This document shows, in pieces, positions 17,657-26,816 of a stretch of 64,000 nt of DNA. Where the stretch lies: assembly GCF_004341105.1 (NCBI RefSeq), contig NZ_SLZK01000001.1:248001-312000 (forward strand). The letters run 5' to 3'. The stretch comes from Rhizobium sp. BK418. Its GTDB lineage: Bacteria > Pseudomonadota > Alphaproteobacteria > Rhizobiales > Rhizobiaceae. A program made the translations under genes and the position numbers. Under the pieces are notes generated by a model. The model made no database searches, was not told the DNA's origin, and was given only the letters and a program-made list of their open reading frames with translations. Every line of letters begins with the position of its first letter. Position 1 is the stretch's first letter.

Positions 17657-18286
17657 ATGAGAAACCCAGTCGATACCGCTATGGCACTCGTGCCGATGGT
17701 TGTGGAACAGACCAATCGCGGTGAACGCTCCTACGACATCTATTCGCGCCTGCTCAAGGAACGCATCATCTTCCTGACGGGCCCTGTCGAGGACCATATG
17801 GCGACACTCGTCTGCGCTCAGCTTCTCTTCCTCGAGGCCGAAAACCCGAAGAAGGAAATCGCGCTCTACATCAATTCGCCGGGTGGTGTCGTCACCGCCG
17901 GCATGGCGATCTACGATACGATGCAGTTCATCAAGCCGGCCGTCTCGACCCTGTGCATCGGTCAGGCCGCTTCCATGGGCTCGCTCCTTCTGGCCGCAGG
18001 CCACAAGGATATGCGTTTTGCCACACCGAATTCCCGCATCATGGTCCACCAGCCTTCGGGCGGTTTCCAGGGTCAGGCATCGGATATCGAGCGTCACGCC
18101 CGCGACATCCTGAAGATGAAGCGCCGCCTCAACGAAGTCTATGTGAAGCACACAGGCCGCACCTATGAGGAAGTCGAAAAGACCCTCGATCGTGACCATT
18201 TCATGGATGCGGACGAGGCGCAGTCCTGGGGCGTCATCGACAAGGTTCTGACATCGCGCATCGAAATCGAAGGCGATCAGGCCTAG
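17657..18286 (+). CDS. clpP: ATP-dependent Clp protease proteolytic subunit
   Basis: The 209-aa serine peptidase has the catalytic triad Ser106 (in [14 protein letters not shown]), His131 ([10 protein letters not shown]) and Asp180 (LDRDHF), with family spacing. It forms the tetradecameric barrel that degrades proteins fed by ClpX or ClpA. AAGGA precedes ATG 17657; upstream codons are not conserved. It lies 305 bp before clpX, the standard order. Rhizobia carry several clpP genes; this is the clpX-linked one (often called clpP2). Confidence 0.96.
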   Translation: MRNPVDTAMALVPMVVEQTNRGERSYDIYSRLLKERIIFLTGPVEDHMATLVCAQLLFLEAENPKKEIALYINSPGGVVTAGMAIYDTMQFIKPAVSTLCIGQAASMGSLLLAAGHKDMRFATPNSRIMVHQPSGGFQGQASDIERHARDILKMKRRLNEVYVKHTGRTYEEVEKTLDRDHFMDADEAQSWGVIDKVLTSRIEIEGDQA

Positions 18287-18370
18287 TAATTAATAGGGAT
18301 GGTGTTTTCGCTGCCACAGTTCTATCCCATTTGTGATTGAACAAGGGGTTTCAACTGGCGGCGGAGACGC

Positions 18371-18416
18371 TAATAGTAGCTATTAATGCTATGTTGAATT
18401 TTTATGACATAGCATT
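18371..18416. promoter_or_regulatory. Two adjoining palindromes in the clpP-clpX spacer
   Basis: TAATAG-TAG-CTATTA (18371-18385) is a perfect 6-bp-arm palindrome. It is followed by AATGCTATG (18385-18393) and its exact complement CATAGCATT (18408-18416) with a 14-base loop. They lie about 180-220 bp before clpX. The local AT content is high. They could be operators or an RNA structure. Confidence 0.4.
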
Positions 18417-18591
18417 CGGCATTCGAAGGGGAATTCGTTGCCGCCGGTACCCGGACATGATTGATTGGGCCCGGTTCGTACCCCCTGAAGCCCTTGTCGG
18501 CAGGAACTCCGGGTAGGGAGCGCTGTCAGGGAGCTGATTGAGTGGACCGCGATTTCGCGTTGGAAATGCGGCGTGCTGGAAGGAAAGTGAT

Positions 18592-19869
18592 ATGAGCAAG
18601 GTCAGCGGCAGCAACGGCGGCGACAGCAAGAACACCCTCTATTGTTCGTTCTGCGGAAAGAGCCAGCACGAAGTCCGGAAGCTTATTGCCGGACCGACCG
18701 TGTTCATCTGCGATGAATGCGTCGAACTGTGCATGGACATCATCCGCGAGGAGAACAAGTCCTCGATGGTCAAGTCCCGTGACGGCGTTCCCACGCCCCA
18801 GGACATCATCAAGGTCCTCGACGAATATGTCATCGGCCAGCGCCAGGCGAAGAAGATCCTGTCGGTCGCCGTTCACAACCACTACAAGCGTCTCGCGCAC
18901 GCCTCCAAGAATGGCGATGTCGAACTGGCGAAGTCGAACATCATGCTGGTCGGCCCGACCGGCTGCGGCAAGACCTATCTTGCCCAGACGCTCGCTCGCA
19001 TCATCGACGTTCCCTTCACGATGGCCGATGCGACCACGCTGACCGAAGCCGGCTATGTCGGTGAAGACGTCGAAAACATCATCCTGAAGCTTCTGCAGGC
19101 TGCGGACTATAACGTCGAGCGCGCTCAGCGCGGCATCGTCTATATCGACGAGGTCGACAAGATCTCCCGCAAGTCCGACAATCCGTCCATAACCCGCGAC
19201 GTATCGGGCGAGGGCGTGCAGCAGGCGCTTCTGAAGATCATGGAAGGCACGGTAGCCTCCGTACCGCCGCAAGGCGGCCGCAAGCATCCGCAGCAGGAAT
19301 TCCTGCAGGTCGATACGACCAACATCCTGTTCATCTGCGGCGGCGCTTTCGCAGGTCTCGACAAGATCATCTCCGCCCGCGGCGAGAAAACCTCGATCGG
19401 CTTCGGCGCGACGGTCAAGGCACCCGACGACCGCCGTGTCGGCGAAGTGCTGCGCGAGCTGGAGCCGGAAGATCTGGTCAAGTTCGGCCTCATCCCGGAA
19501 TTCATCGGCCGTCTGCCGGTTCTGGCAACGCTTGAGGACCTCGATGAGGATGCGCTGATCCAGATCCTGTCCGAGCCGAAGAACGCCCTGATCAAGCAGT
19601 ATCAGCGCCTGTTCGAGATGGAAGACGTCGAACTGACCTTCCACGAAGATGCGCTGCGCGAAATCGCCCGCAAGGCGATTGTCCGCAAGACCGGCGCACG
19701 CGGCTTGCGTTCGATCATGGAGAAGATCCTGCTCGACACGATGTTCGAACTGCCGGCACTGGAAGGCGTGCGCGAAGTCGTCATCTCCGAAGAGGTCGCA
19801 CGCGGTTCGGCCCGCCCGTTGTATATCTACGCCGATCGCCAGGACGAGAAGACAAACGTTTCGGCCTGA
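18592..19869 (+). CDS. clpX: ATP-dependent Clp protease ATP-binding subunit ClpX
   Basis: The 425-aa AAA+ unfoldase has an N-terminal zinc finger (CSFCGK ... [10 protein letters not shown]), Walker A GPTGCGKT, the GYVGEDVEN pore loop, Walker [11 protein letters not shown], and an RKH-type loop in [10 protein letters not shown]. It recognises tagged substrates and feeds them to ClpP; in alphaproteobacteria ClpXP also degrades cell-cycle regulators such as CtrA. GAAGGAAAG precedes ATG 18592. A hairpin terminator follows. Confidence 0.98.
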   Translation: MSKVSGSNGGDSKNTLYCSFCGKSQHEVRKLIAGPTVFICDECVELCMDIIREENKSSMVKSRDGVPTPQDIIKVLDEYVIGQRQAKKILSVAVHNHYKRLAHASKNGDVELAKSNIMLVGPTGCGKTYLAQTLARIIDVPFTMADATTLTEAGYVGEDVENIILKLLQAADYNVERAQRGIVYIDEVDKISRKSDNPSITRDVSGEGVQQALLKIMEGTVASVPPQGGRKHPQQEFLQVDTTNILFICGGAFAGLDKIISARGEKTSIGFGATVKAPDDRRVGEVLRELEPEDLVKFGLIPEFIGRLPVLATLEDLDEDALIQILSEPKNALIKQYQRLFEMEDVELTFHEDALREIARKAIVRKTGARGLRSIMEKILLDTMFELPALEGVREVVISEEVARGSARPLYIYADRQDEKTNVSA

Positions 19870-19893
19870 AGCGTGAGTTGAGACCGTAATTTT

Positions 19894-19924
19894 AAGGGGC
19901 TTGCCTTGCGCTGGCCCCTTTCTA
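19894..19924 (+). terminator. Hairpin terminator after clpX
   Basis: AAGGGGC (19894-19900) pairs with GCCCCTT (19914-19920), followed by T-rich TTCTATTT. It lies 25 bp after the clpX stop. Confidence 0.65.
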
Positions 19925-20108
19925 TTTGAAAACGGGTGCCGGGCGCTGTTAATAGTTGCGGGCAAGGTTGAAAACAGCTTTTGCCGATATTGCGCATTCG
20001 ATGCCCCTTGGCAATGATGCTGTGATTCCGTAGCGTGTTGCTGGCGTTGCTATTTTAGGCGGTTCGGAAATGGTAAGCGTCGCTCCAGTCAGGCGCATCA
20101 TTGTGTTA

Positions 20109-20203
20109 GCGTTCCATTGTAATAAAGCTGTCACAACCGTGGAACGCGAGCGTTAACGTGGCTTGAAAAGCGTAGTCAGAACCTCCACTTGTAAGAGCAA
20201 GTG
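20109..20203 (+). promoter_or_regulatory. Regulatory region upstream of lon
   Basis: This part of the 400-bp clpX-lon spacer has three structures. An inverted repeat GCGTTCCA / TGGAACGC spans 20109-20147. A CTTGAAA (20162-20168) followed after 14 bp by CTCCACTT resembles the E. coli heat-shock pattern CTTGAAA-N14-CCCCATNT. A small hairpin CACTTG / CAAGTG lies at 20186-20203. A heat-shock promoter for lon would be expected; the -10 match is imperfect. Confidence 0.45.
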
Positions 20204-20270
20204 AGAGTGCCGGCCGGACCCAGCGGCCGCACCAAAGAGCCCGGTAACGGGACGATGGAAAGGAATAAAA

Positions 20271-22688
20271 ATGACGAAGAAAACGTCTGTAGCGAGCAGC
20301 ACCGCCTATCCTGTTCTCCCCCTGCGCGACATCGTGGTTTTCCCCCACATGATCGTGCCGCTGTTCGTTGGGCGGGAAAAGTCGATCCGTGCGCTCGAAG
20401 AAGTCATGGGTTCTGATAAGCAGATCATGCTCGTCACACAGATCAACGCGAGCGACGACGACCCGGATCCGTCCGCGATCCACCGCGTCGGTACTGTCGC
20501 AAACGTGTTGCAGCTCCTGAAGCTGCCCGACGGCACCGTAAAGGTTCTGGTCGAAGGCCGCGCACGCGCCGAGATCGATACCTATACGAGCCGCGAAGAT
20601 TTCTACGAGGCCCTTGGCCATGTGCTCGAAGAGCCGCATGACGATCCGGTCGAGCTGGAAGCTCTGTCGCGTTCGGTCGTGTCGGAATTCGAAAGCTACG
20701 TAAAGCTCAACAAGAAGATTTCGCCCGAGGTTGTCGGTGCGGCCAGCCAGATCGACGACTATTCCAAGCTCGCCGATACGGTCGCTTCGCACCTGTCGAT
20801 CAAGATCACCGAAAAGCAGGAGATGCTGGAAACCACCAGCGTCAAGGCTCGCCTGGAAAAGGCGCTCGGCTTCATGGAAGGCGAGATTTCGGTCCTGCAG
20901 GTCGAAAAGCGTATCCGCTCGCGCGTCAAGCGCCAGATGGAGAAGACCCAGCGCGAGTACTACCTGAATGAGCAGATGAAGGCGATCCAGAAGGAACTCG
21001 GCGACGGCGAGGAAGGCCGCGACGAGATGAGCGAACTGGAAGAGCGCATCGCCAAGACCAAGCTGTCCAAGGAAGCCCGCGAAAAGGCTGACGCCGAGCT
21101 GAAGAAGCTGCGCCAGATGAGCCCGATGTCGGCCGAAGCCACCGTCGTGCGCAACTATCTGGACTGGCTGCTCGGTATTCCCTGGGGCAAGAAGTCGAAG
21201 ATCAAGGCCGATCTCAACAATGCCGAGAAGATCCTCGAAGCCGATCATTTTGGCCTCGACAAGGTCAAGGAGCGCATCGTCGAGTATCTGGCAGTCCAGG
21301 CTCGTGCCACCAAGATCAAGGGTCCGATCCTGTGCCTCGTCGGCCCTCCGGGCGTCGGCAAGACGTCGCTCGCCCAGTCGATCGCCAAGGCGACCGGCCG
21401 GGAGTATGTCCGTATGGCTCTCGGCGGCGTTCGTGATGAAGCCGAAATCCGCGGTCACCGCCGCACCTATATCGGCTCGATGCCCGGCAAGGTCATCCAG
21501 TCGATGAAGAAGGCAAAGAAGTCCAATCCGCTCTTCCTGCTCGACGAAATCGACAAGCTCGGCCAGGACTATCGTGGCGATCCGTCTTCGGCTCTGCTCG
21601 AGGTGCTCGACCCGGCTCAGAACTCGACCTTCATGGACCACTACCTGGAAGTCGAGTACGATCTGTCCGACGTGATGTTCATCACGACGGCGAATACGCT
21701 GAACATCCCGGCTCCGCTGATGGACCGTATGGAAATCATCCGTATCGCCGGCTACACCGAAGATGAAAAGCGTGAGATCGCCAAGCGGCACCTGCTGCCG
21801 AAGGCCATCAAGGAGCATGCGCTGCAGCCGACTGAATTCTCGGTCAGCGACGACGCCCTGATGGCGGTCATCCAGCAGTACACACGCGAAGCCGGTGTCC
21901 GTAGCTTCGAACGCGAACTGATGAAGCTTGCCCGTAAGGCGGTCACCGAGATCATCAAGGGTAAGACGAAGTCGGTTCATGTCACGGCCGAGAACATCCA
22001 TGACTATCTGGGCGTTCCGCGCTTCCGTCACGGGGAAGCCGAACGCGAAGATCAGATCGGTGTTGTCACGGGTCTTGCCTGGACGGAGGTCGGGGGCGAG
22101 CTGCTGACGATCGAAGGCGTCATGATGCCCGGCAAGGGCCGCATGACGGTCACCGGCAACCTGAAGGAAGTGATGAAGGAATCGATCTCGGCAGCGGCCT
22201 CCTATGTCCGCTCGCGCGCCGTCGACTTCGGCATCGAACCGCCGCGCTTCGACAAGAGCGACATCCACGTGCATCTGCCGGAAGGCGCCACGCCAAAGGA
22301 TGGTCCATCGGCCGGTGTCGCTATGGCAACGGCGATCGTCTCGATCATGACCGGTATTCCGGTCAGCAAGGATGTGGCAATGACGGGTGAAATCACCCTG
22401 CGCGGCCGTGTCCTGCCGATTGGCGGCCTGAAGGAAAAGCTGCTTGCGGCACTGCGCGGCGGCATCAAGAAGGTGCTGATTCCGGAAGAGAACGCCAAGG
22501 ATCTGGCTGAGATCCCTGACAACGTGAAGAACAACATGGAGATCATCCCGGTCTCCCGCATGGGCGAAGTCATCAAGCATGCCTTGGTCCGTCGCCCAGA
22601 GCCGATCGAGTGGGATGGCACTGTCGACACGCCTGTCATCGCTACCGTTGAAGGACTCGACGATGCGGGTGCGACCATAGCTCATTGA
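20271..22688 (+). CDS. lon: ATP-dependent Lon protease
   Basis: The 805-aa protein has the LonA order: an N-terminal substrate-binding domain (from [15 protein letters not shown]), a coiled-coil (about 190-270), an AAA+ module with Walker [10 protein letters not shown] and Walker B FLLDEIDK, and a peptidase domain with catalytic Ser680 ([11 protein letters not shown]) and Lys723 ([10 protein letters not shown]). It degrades misfolded and short-lived regulatory proteins in the cytosol. GGAAAGGAA precedes ATG 20271. A strong terminator follows. It sits in the conserved clpP-clpX-lon-hup series. Confidence 0.98.
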   Translation: MTKKTSVASSTAYPVLPLRDIVVFPHMIVPLFVGREKSIRALEEVMGSDKQIMLVTQINASDDDPDPSAIHRVGTVANVLQLLKLPDGTVKVLVEGRARAEIDTYTSREDFYEALGHVLEEPHDDPVELEALSRSVVSEFESYVKLNKKISPEVVGAASQIDDYSKLADTVASHLSIKITEKQEMLETTSVKARLEKALGFMEGEISVLQVEKRIRSRVKRQMEKTQREYYLNEQMKAIQKELGDGEEGRDEMSELEERIAKTKLSKEAREKADAELKKLRQMSPMSAEATVVRNYLDWLLGIPWGKKSKIKADLNNAEKILEADHFGLDKVKERIVEYLAVQARATKIKGPILCLVGPPGVGKTSLAQSIAKATGREYVRMALGGVRDEAEIRGHRRTYIGSMPGKVIQSMKKAKKSNPLFLLDEIDKLGQDYRGDPSSALLEVLDPAQNSTFMDHYLEVEYDLSDVMFITTANTLNIPAPLMDRMEIIRIAGYTEDEKREIAKRHLLPKAIKEHALQPTEFSVSDDALMAVIQQYTREAGVRSFERELMKLARKAVTEIIKGKTKSVHVTAENIHDYLGVPRFRHGEAEREDQIGVVTGLAWTEVGGELLTIEGVMMPGKGRMTVTGNLKEVMKESISAAASYVRSRAVDFGIEPPRFDKSDIHVHLPEGATPKDGPSAGVAMATAIVSIMTGIPVSKDVAMTGEITLRGRVLPIGGLKEKLLAALRGGIKKVLIPEENAKDLAEIPDNVKNNMEIIPVSRMGEVIKHALVRRPEPIEWDGTVDTPVIATVEGLDDAGATIAH

Positions 22689-22734
22689 GGCTTGGCTGCC
22701 ACATTTATGCCCTAATGTTGCAAATCGGAAAAAA

Positions 22735-22760
22735 GGCCGGCGGAAACGCCGGCCTTTTTT
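22735..22760 (+). terminator. Intrinsic terminator after lon
   Basis: GGCCGGCG, a GAAA tetraloop, and CGCCGGCC form a perfect 8-bp stem followed by six T. The A-run before it could make it work in both directions. Confidence 0.92.
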
Positions 22761-22895
22761 GTGAAAACGTCATGTAGCCGCTTGCTTTTCCTTGATTTGC
22801 AGGGTTTTTGAGTTCCCGGCGGGCCTGATGAAAGCGATTTCCGCGCCTAGCTTACAGATTGAGTTGTTTCAAACCATTTAGAAAGGGGTGGAAAC

Positions 22896-23171
22896 ATGAA
22901 CAAGAATGAACTCGTGTCTGCAGTAGCCGAAAAGGCTGGATTGACGAAGTCTGACGCAGCATCTGCCGTCGACGCAGTTTTCGACGTTGTGCAGGCTGAA
23001 CTGAAGAACAAGGGCGACATCCGCCTCGCTGGCTTCGGCAGCTTCACGGTTTCTCATCGCGCTGCCACGAAGGGCCGTAACCCGTCGACCGGCGCCGAGG
23101 TTGATATTCCGGCACGCAACGTGCCGAAGTTCACGCCCGGCAAGGGCCTGAAGGACGCCGTCAACGGCTGA
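22896..23171 (+). CDS. hupB: DNA-binding protein HU
   Basis: The 91-aa protein is a typical HU: MNKNELVSAVAEKAGLTKSD helices, the IRLAGFGSFTVSHRAATKGR strand, and the DNA-arm segment RNPSTGAEVDIPARNVPKFT with the conserved proline. HU dimers bend DNA and organise the nucleoid. AAAGGGGTGG precedes ATG 22896. It follows lon, the common alphaproteobacterial arrangement, but with its own terminator-bounded unit. Most rhizobia have one such gene, so it may be essential. Confidence 0.97.
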   Translation: MNKNELVSAVAEKAGLTKSDAASAVDAVFDVVQAELKNKGDIRLAGFGSFTVSHRAATKGRNPSTGAEVDIPARNVPKFTPGKGLKDAVNG

Positions 23172-23221
23172 TACGAGATAGTCCGCCGGCCGCAAACGAG
23201 AACGGCCGCGCAGGATTTTGA

Positions 23222-23249
23222 GGGGTTCGGCATCGCCGGACCCCTTTTT
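23222..23249 (+). terminator. Intrinsic terminator after hupB
   Basis: GGGGTTCGGC and GCCGGACCCC pair over 10 bp (one G-U) around an ATC loop, followed by TTTTT. Confidence 0.88.
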
Positions 23250-23295
23250 GTTTTGCCGCTTGCCGCACGCAGCCCTTTGTTTTACGACCATGATG

Positions 23296-23439
23296 TTCTC
23301 AGGGCGGGGTGAAAGTCCCCACCGGCGGTAAGGGCCTTGGCCCAAGTCCGCGAGCGCCTTCCGAAGCCGTGGGCGAAGGAAGGGTCAGCAGATCCGGTGC
23401 AATTCCGGAGCCGACGGTTAAAGTCCGGATGAAAGAGAA
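23296..23439 (+). ncRNA. FMN riboswitch (RFN element)
   Basis: The conserved RFN blocks appear in order: GGGCGGGGTGAAAGTCCCC, ACCGGCGGTAA, TCCGCGAGCG, GGTCAGCAGATCCGGTG, and GCCGACGGTTAAAGTCC. A TTCTC (23296-23300) / GAGAA (23435-23439) P1 stem closes it. It senses flavin mononucleotide and normally shuts off the downstream gene when FMN is plentiful. It lies 94 bp before an EamA-type transporter gene. No clear terminator follows, so control may be at translation start. Confidence 0.96.
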
Positions 23440-23532
23440 TGAGCATGGCCGCGCGCGGGCAGGGGACTGCTGGCGTTTGCGTGTCATTGCCTCATGCGTC
23501 CTGATTTATGTGATCCCTATTGGATGGAAGAC

Positions 23533-24432
23533 ATGAATCAGAGTTCCCTTGCAATGCCGTATTCGCGCGCCCTTGCCGGTGCAGCCTTTATGGTGCTCGG
23601 AGGCGTTGCCTTCTCGCTCCTCAATGTCGTCACCCAGTGGCTGGCCATGACGCTCGCCTTTCCGGCGGCTTCCGCAGCCTTCTGGCAATACGGCTTTGCC
23701 TTCCTTTTCTCCTTGCCCTTCCTGCGCAGGGCTGGCCTTTCGGCCATGCGCACGGACCATCCGTGGCGCCATGTCGTGCGCGTTGCCTTTGCCGCGCTCG
23801 GCGTCCAGGCATGGGTCTCCGGCCTGGCTTCGGTGCCGATCTGGCAGGCGATCGCGCTTGTCATGACCTCTCCCTTCTTCATCATTCTCGGCGCGCGCCT
23901 GTTCCTCGGCGAACGGGTCGGCGCTGCCCGCTGGACGGCGACGGGTGTCGGATTTGCCGGTGCGATGATCATTCTCCAGCCATGGTCCGACAGCTTTACC
24001 TGGGCAGCGCTCCTGCCGGTCGTCTCAGCTGTGCTCTGGGGAGCCTCCTCGCTGATCACCAAGAGCCTGACTGGCATCGAGAAGCCCGAGACGATCACCG
24101 TCTGGCTGCTGGTGCTGCTGACGCCGATCAATGGCGGTCTGGCACTTGCCGCAGGCTTTGCCGCGCCGACAGCAGCAACGCTTGCTCTCTTTCTTCTGGC
24201 CGGCCTCCTGACGGTCGTGGCGCAATATCTGCTGACCCTTGCCTATGCCAGTGCTGACGCCGCCTATGTACAGCCCTTCGACGACCTGAAACTCCCGTTG
24301 AACGTGCTCGCCGGATGGATTTTCTTCGGTTATGCGCCGGCCGGTTATCTGTGGCTCGGCGCCGCGCTCATTCTCGGTGCCTCGCTTTTCATCATGCGCA
24401 ACGAAATGCGTCGGGAGAAGCAAACGAGCTGA
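23533..24432 (+). CDS. ribN: Riboflavin transporter, RibN-type EamA permease
   Basis: The 299-aa protein has ten predicted membrane segments in two EamA repeats (for example AFMVLGGVAFSLLNVVTQWL and LPVVSAVLWGASSLITKSL). RibN of R. leguminosarum, a DMT-family riboflavin importer behind an FMN riboswitch, is the known precedent. Here both the riboswitch and the fold are seen, and the function is inferred from that pairing. I chose ATG 23533 because GGAAG precedes it; an in-frame ATG at 23494 is inside the leader. It lies just upstream of the Pho-box-controlled esterase gene. Confidence 0.85.
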   Translation: MNQSSLAMPYSRALAGAAFMVLGGVAFSLLNVVTQWLAMTLAFPAASAAFWQYGFAFLFSLPFLRRAGLSAMRTDHPWRHVVRVAFAALGVQAWVSGLASVPIWQAIALVMTSPFFIILGARLFLGERVGAARWTATGVGFAGAMIILQPWSDSFTWAALLPVVSAVLWGASSLITKSLTGIEKPETITVWLLVLLTPINGGLALAAGFAAPTAATLALFLLAGLLTVVAQYLLTLAYASADAAYVQPFDDLKLPLNVLAGWIFFGYAPAGYLWLGAALILGASLFIMRNEMRREKQTS

Positions 24433-24457
24433 CGCAAGCTGTACAAAATGTCGCAGC

Positions 24458-24475
24458 CTGTCATGTCTCTGTCAT
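24458..24475 (+). promoter_or_regulatory. Perfect Pho box before the phytase-like esterase gene
   Basis: CTGTCATGTCTCTGTCAT is a perfect CTGTCAT direct repeat with a 4-bp spacer, the PhoB consensus. It lies 53 bp before the start at 24528. The gene should be induced in phosphate starvation, like pstSCAB in this window. Confidence 0.82.
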
Positions 24476-24527
24476 GCCAGTCCCGCAAAAAACCTCTGTT
24501 CGATTTTTCGACATTGGGGGATTTTCA

Positions 24528-26729
24528 ATGACGTCGTACTCACGCAAGGCAGCCCTCGCTGCCGTGCTTCTCACGTCCGTTGCCTTCCCGGCAACGGCTG
24601 AACCGGTTTTCAACCGCATCGCCTCTTTCCCGGTCGCAACCAACCTGCCGGCCGGCAAGGACAAGCTTTCGGCCACTTCTGCCGAAATCGTCACCGCTTC
24701 GCAGGATGGCAATATGCTGATCTATAGCGACAGCCCGCTCGGCGCGATCGGGTTCATCGATATCACCGACGCCAAGGCCCCCAAGGCCGGCGGCGCGCTG
24801 ATGATGGATGGCGAGCCGACCTCGGTCACGACTGCAGCCGGCAAGGCGCTCGTCGCGGTCAACACCGGTGAAAGCAAGCAGAAGCCGTCCGGTCGTCTGG
24901 CGATCGTCGATATCGCCACGAAGAAGATCGACGCGAGCTGCGATCTCGGCGGTCAGCCCGATTCGATTGCCCTCAACAAGGATAGGACACTCGGCACCAT
25001 CGCGATCGAAAACGAGCGCGACGAAGAGGTCAACGATGGCAAGATCCCGCAGATGCCGGCAGGCGACCTCGTCGTCTTCCAGGTCAAGACCGACGGCACC
25101 GTCGATTGCGGCACGATCAAGCATGTCGCTCTCACTGGCCTCGCGGGTATTGCACCGGAAGATCCGGAGCCTGAATTCGTTTCCTTCAACGGCCAGAACG
25201 AAATCGCTCTCACGCTGCAGGAAAACAACGAGATCATCATTCTCGACGGTGCGACAGGCACGGTGAAGACGCACTTCTCCGCCGGCACCGTGGACCTCAC
25301 CGGCATCGATACCAAGCGTGACGGCGCCTTGAAGTTCACCGGCGAGAAGAAGAGCGTCAAGCGCGAGCCCGACGCCGTGAAATGGCTGGATGACAACCGT
25401 CTCGTCGTCGCCAACGAGGGCGATTATGAAGGCGGCTCGCGCGGCTTCACCATCTTCGACAAGACCGGTAAGGTTCTCTTCGAATCGGGCAGTTCCTTCG
25501 AGCGCGCCGTTGCCTCTGTCGGCCACTATCCGGAAGGTCGCTCCTCATCGAAGGGCGTCGAGCCGGAAGGGCTCGAAGCCGCCAAATTCGGCGACGATAA
25601 CCTGTTCTTCCTGCTCGCCGAGCGCGCTTCCGTCGTCGGCGTCTACAAGGATACGGGTGCCGACCCGCAGCTGCTGCAGATCCTGCCGTCGGGCACGTCC
25701 CCGGAAGGCGCTATCGCCATTCCGCAGCGCAACCTGCTGGCGACTGCCAACGAACTCGACCTCGGCAAAGACGGTGGTCCGCGTTCGCACGTCATGATCT
25801 ACGAGCGCAGCGAAGGCGAGAAGGCCTACCCTCAGATCGTATCCGCTGAAAAGGACGGCAACCCGATCGGCTTCGCAGCCCTTTCGGGTCTTGCGGCCGT
25901 TCCGGGCAAACCGGGCATGCTCTATGCCGTCAGCGACAGCGTCCTCGGCTCGCAGCCGACGATCTACACGATCGATACCACCAAGAAGCCGGCCGTCATC
26001 ACCGATGCGCTCGTCGTCAAGCGTGACGGAGCCCCGGCCCAGAAGCTCGACATCGAAGGCATCGCCGTTGCTTCGGATGGCTCCTTCTGGCTAGCTTCGG
26101 AAGGTTATACCGAGCGCCTCGTTCCTCATGCGCTCTATAACCTCACGGCCAAGGGCGACATCAAGACTGAGATCGCCTTGCCGAAAGAACTGCTCGCCAA
26201 CGAAATCCGCTATGGCTTCGAAGGCGTGACGATCGTCGGCACCGGCGACGATGCGACGCTCTGGATGGCCGTTCAGCGCGAGTGGAACGACGACGAGAAA
26301 GGCTTCGTCAAGCTCGTTTCCTATAACCCGAAGAAGAAGGAATGGGGCGCCGTACGGTACCCCCTCGACAAGAGCGAGAGCGGCTGGGTGGGCCTTTCCG
26401 AAATCAGCGCGCAAGGTGACAGTGTGTACATCATCGAGCGCGACAACCTTATCGGCGACGCAGCCAAGCTAAAGAAGCTCTACAAGGTCGCAATATCGGA
26501 CCTGAAGCCGGCCAAGCTCGGCGGTGAACTGCCTGTCGTCAAGAAGACGGAAGCCCATGATTTCATCGGCGACCTGAAGTCGGCAACCAACGGCTACGTT
26601 CTCGACAAGCTGGAAGGCTTCGCCTTCGACGCATCGGGCAAGCCCTATGCGGTGACCGACAATGACGGTGTCAGCGATTCCTCGGGCGAGACCCTGTTCT
26701 TCCCGGTCAACCTGACCGCCACCAACTGA
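24528..26729 (+). CDS. Secreted esterase-like/phytase-family protein with choice-of-anchor-I-like part
   Basis: The 733-aa protein has a signal peptide (SRKAALAAVLLTSVAFPATA). Residues about 25-400 are a beta-propeller-like region with the choice-of-anchor-I type motif VANEGDYEGGSRGFTIFDKTG and KGVEPEGLEAAKFG. The C-terminal part from about 420 (GFAALSGLAAVPGKPGMLYA ... LDIEGIAVASDGSFWLASEG ... RYGFEGVTIVG) matches the esterase-like activity of phytase domain. It likely frees phosphate from organic phosphates in the periplasm or outside. A perfect Pho box upstream supports this. The exact substrate is not known. Confidence 0.85.
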   Translation: MTSYSRKAALAAVLLTSVAFPATAEPVFNRIASFPVATNLPAGKDKLSATSAEIVTASQDGNMLIYSDSPLGAIGFIDITDAKAPKAGGALMMDGEPTSVTTAAGKALVAVNTGESKQKPSGRLAIVDIATKKIDASCDLGGQPDSIALNKDRTLGTIAIENERDEEVNDGKIPQMPAGDLVVFQVKTDGTVDCGTIKHVALTGLAGIAPEDPEPEFVSFNGQNEIALTLQENNEIIILDGATGTVKTHFSAGTVDLTGIDTKRDGALKFTGEKKSVKREPDAVKWLDDNRLVVANEGDYEGGSRGFTIFDKTGKVLFESGSSFERAVASVGHYPEGRSSSKGVEPEGLEAAKFGDDNLFFLLAERASVVGVYKDTGADPQLLQILPSGTSPEGAIAIPQRNLLATANELDLGKDGGPRSHVMIYERSEGEKAYPQIVSAEKDGNPIGFAALSGLAAVPGKPGMLYAVSDSVLGSQPTIYTIDTTKKPAVITDALVVKRDGAPAQKLDIEGIAVASDGSFWLASEGYTERLVPHALYNLTAKGDIKTEIALPKELLANEIRYGFEGVTIVGTGDDATLWMAVQREWNDDEKGFVKLVSYNPKKKEWGAVRYPLDKSESGWVGLSEISAQGDSVYIIERDNLIGDAAKLKKLYKVAISDLKPAKLGGELPVVKKTEAHDFIGDLKSATNGYVLDKLEGFAFDASGKPYAVTDNDGVSDSSGETLFFPVNLTATN

Positions 26730-26750
26730 TCTATCGTCCCCTTGAAATGG

Positions 26751-26777
26751 AAAGGTCGGGCTCGTGCCCGGCCTTTT
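26751..26777 (+). terminator. Terminator after the phytase-like gene
   Basis: AAAGGTCGGGC and GCCCGGCCTTT pair (one G-U) around a TCGT loop, followed by another T. A second small inverted repeat, ACCGACC / GGTCGGT, at 26791-26810 lies beside the end of the convergent aldo/keto reductase gene. Confidence 0.82.
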
Positions 26778-26816
26778 CTGTTTGAACTTTACCGACCGTG
26801 AGGGGTCGGTCAGGGC

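Noticed and set aside
18430..18445. GCCGGTACCCGG shared between the clpX leader and the spacer before nuoG (about 36040)
   Set aside because: A 12-bp GC-rich match with no shared context; likely chance.
20106..22685. Open minus-strand frame of about 860 codons
   Set aside because: It lies wholly opposite lon and mirrors its codon bias; no ribosome site or motif.
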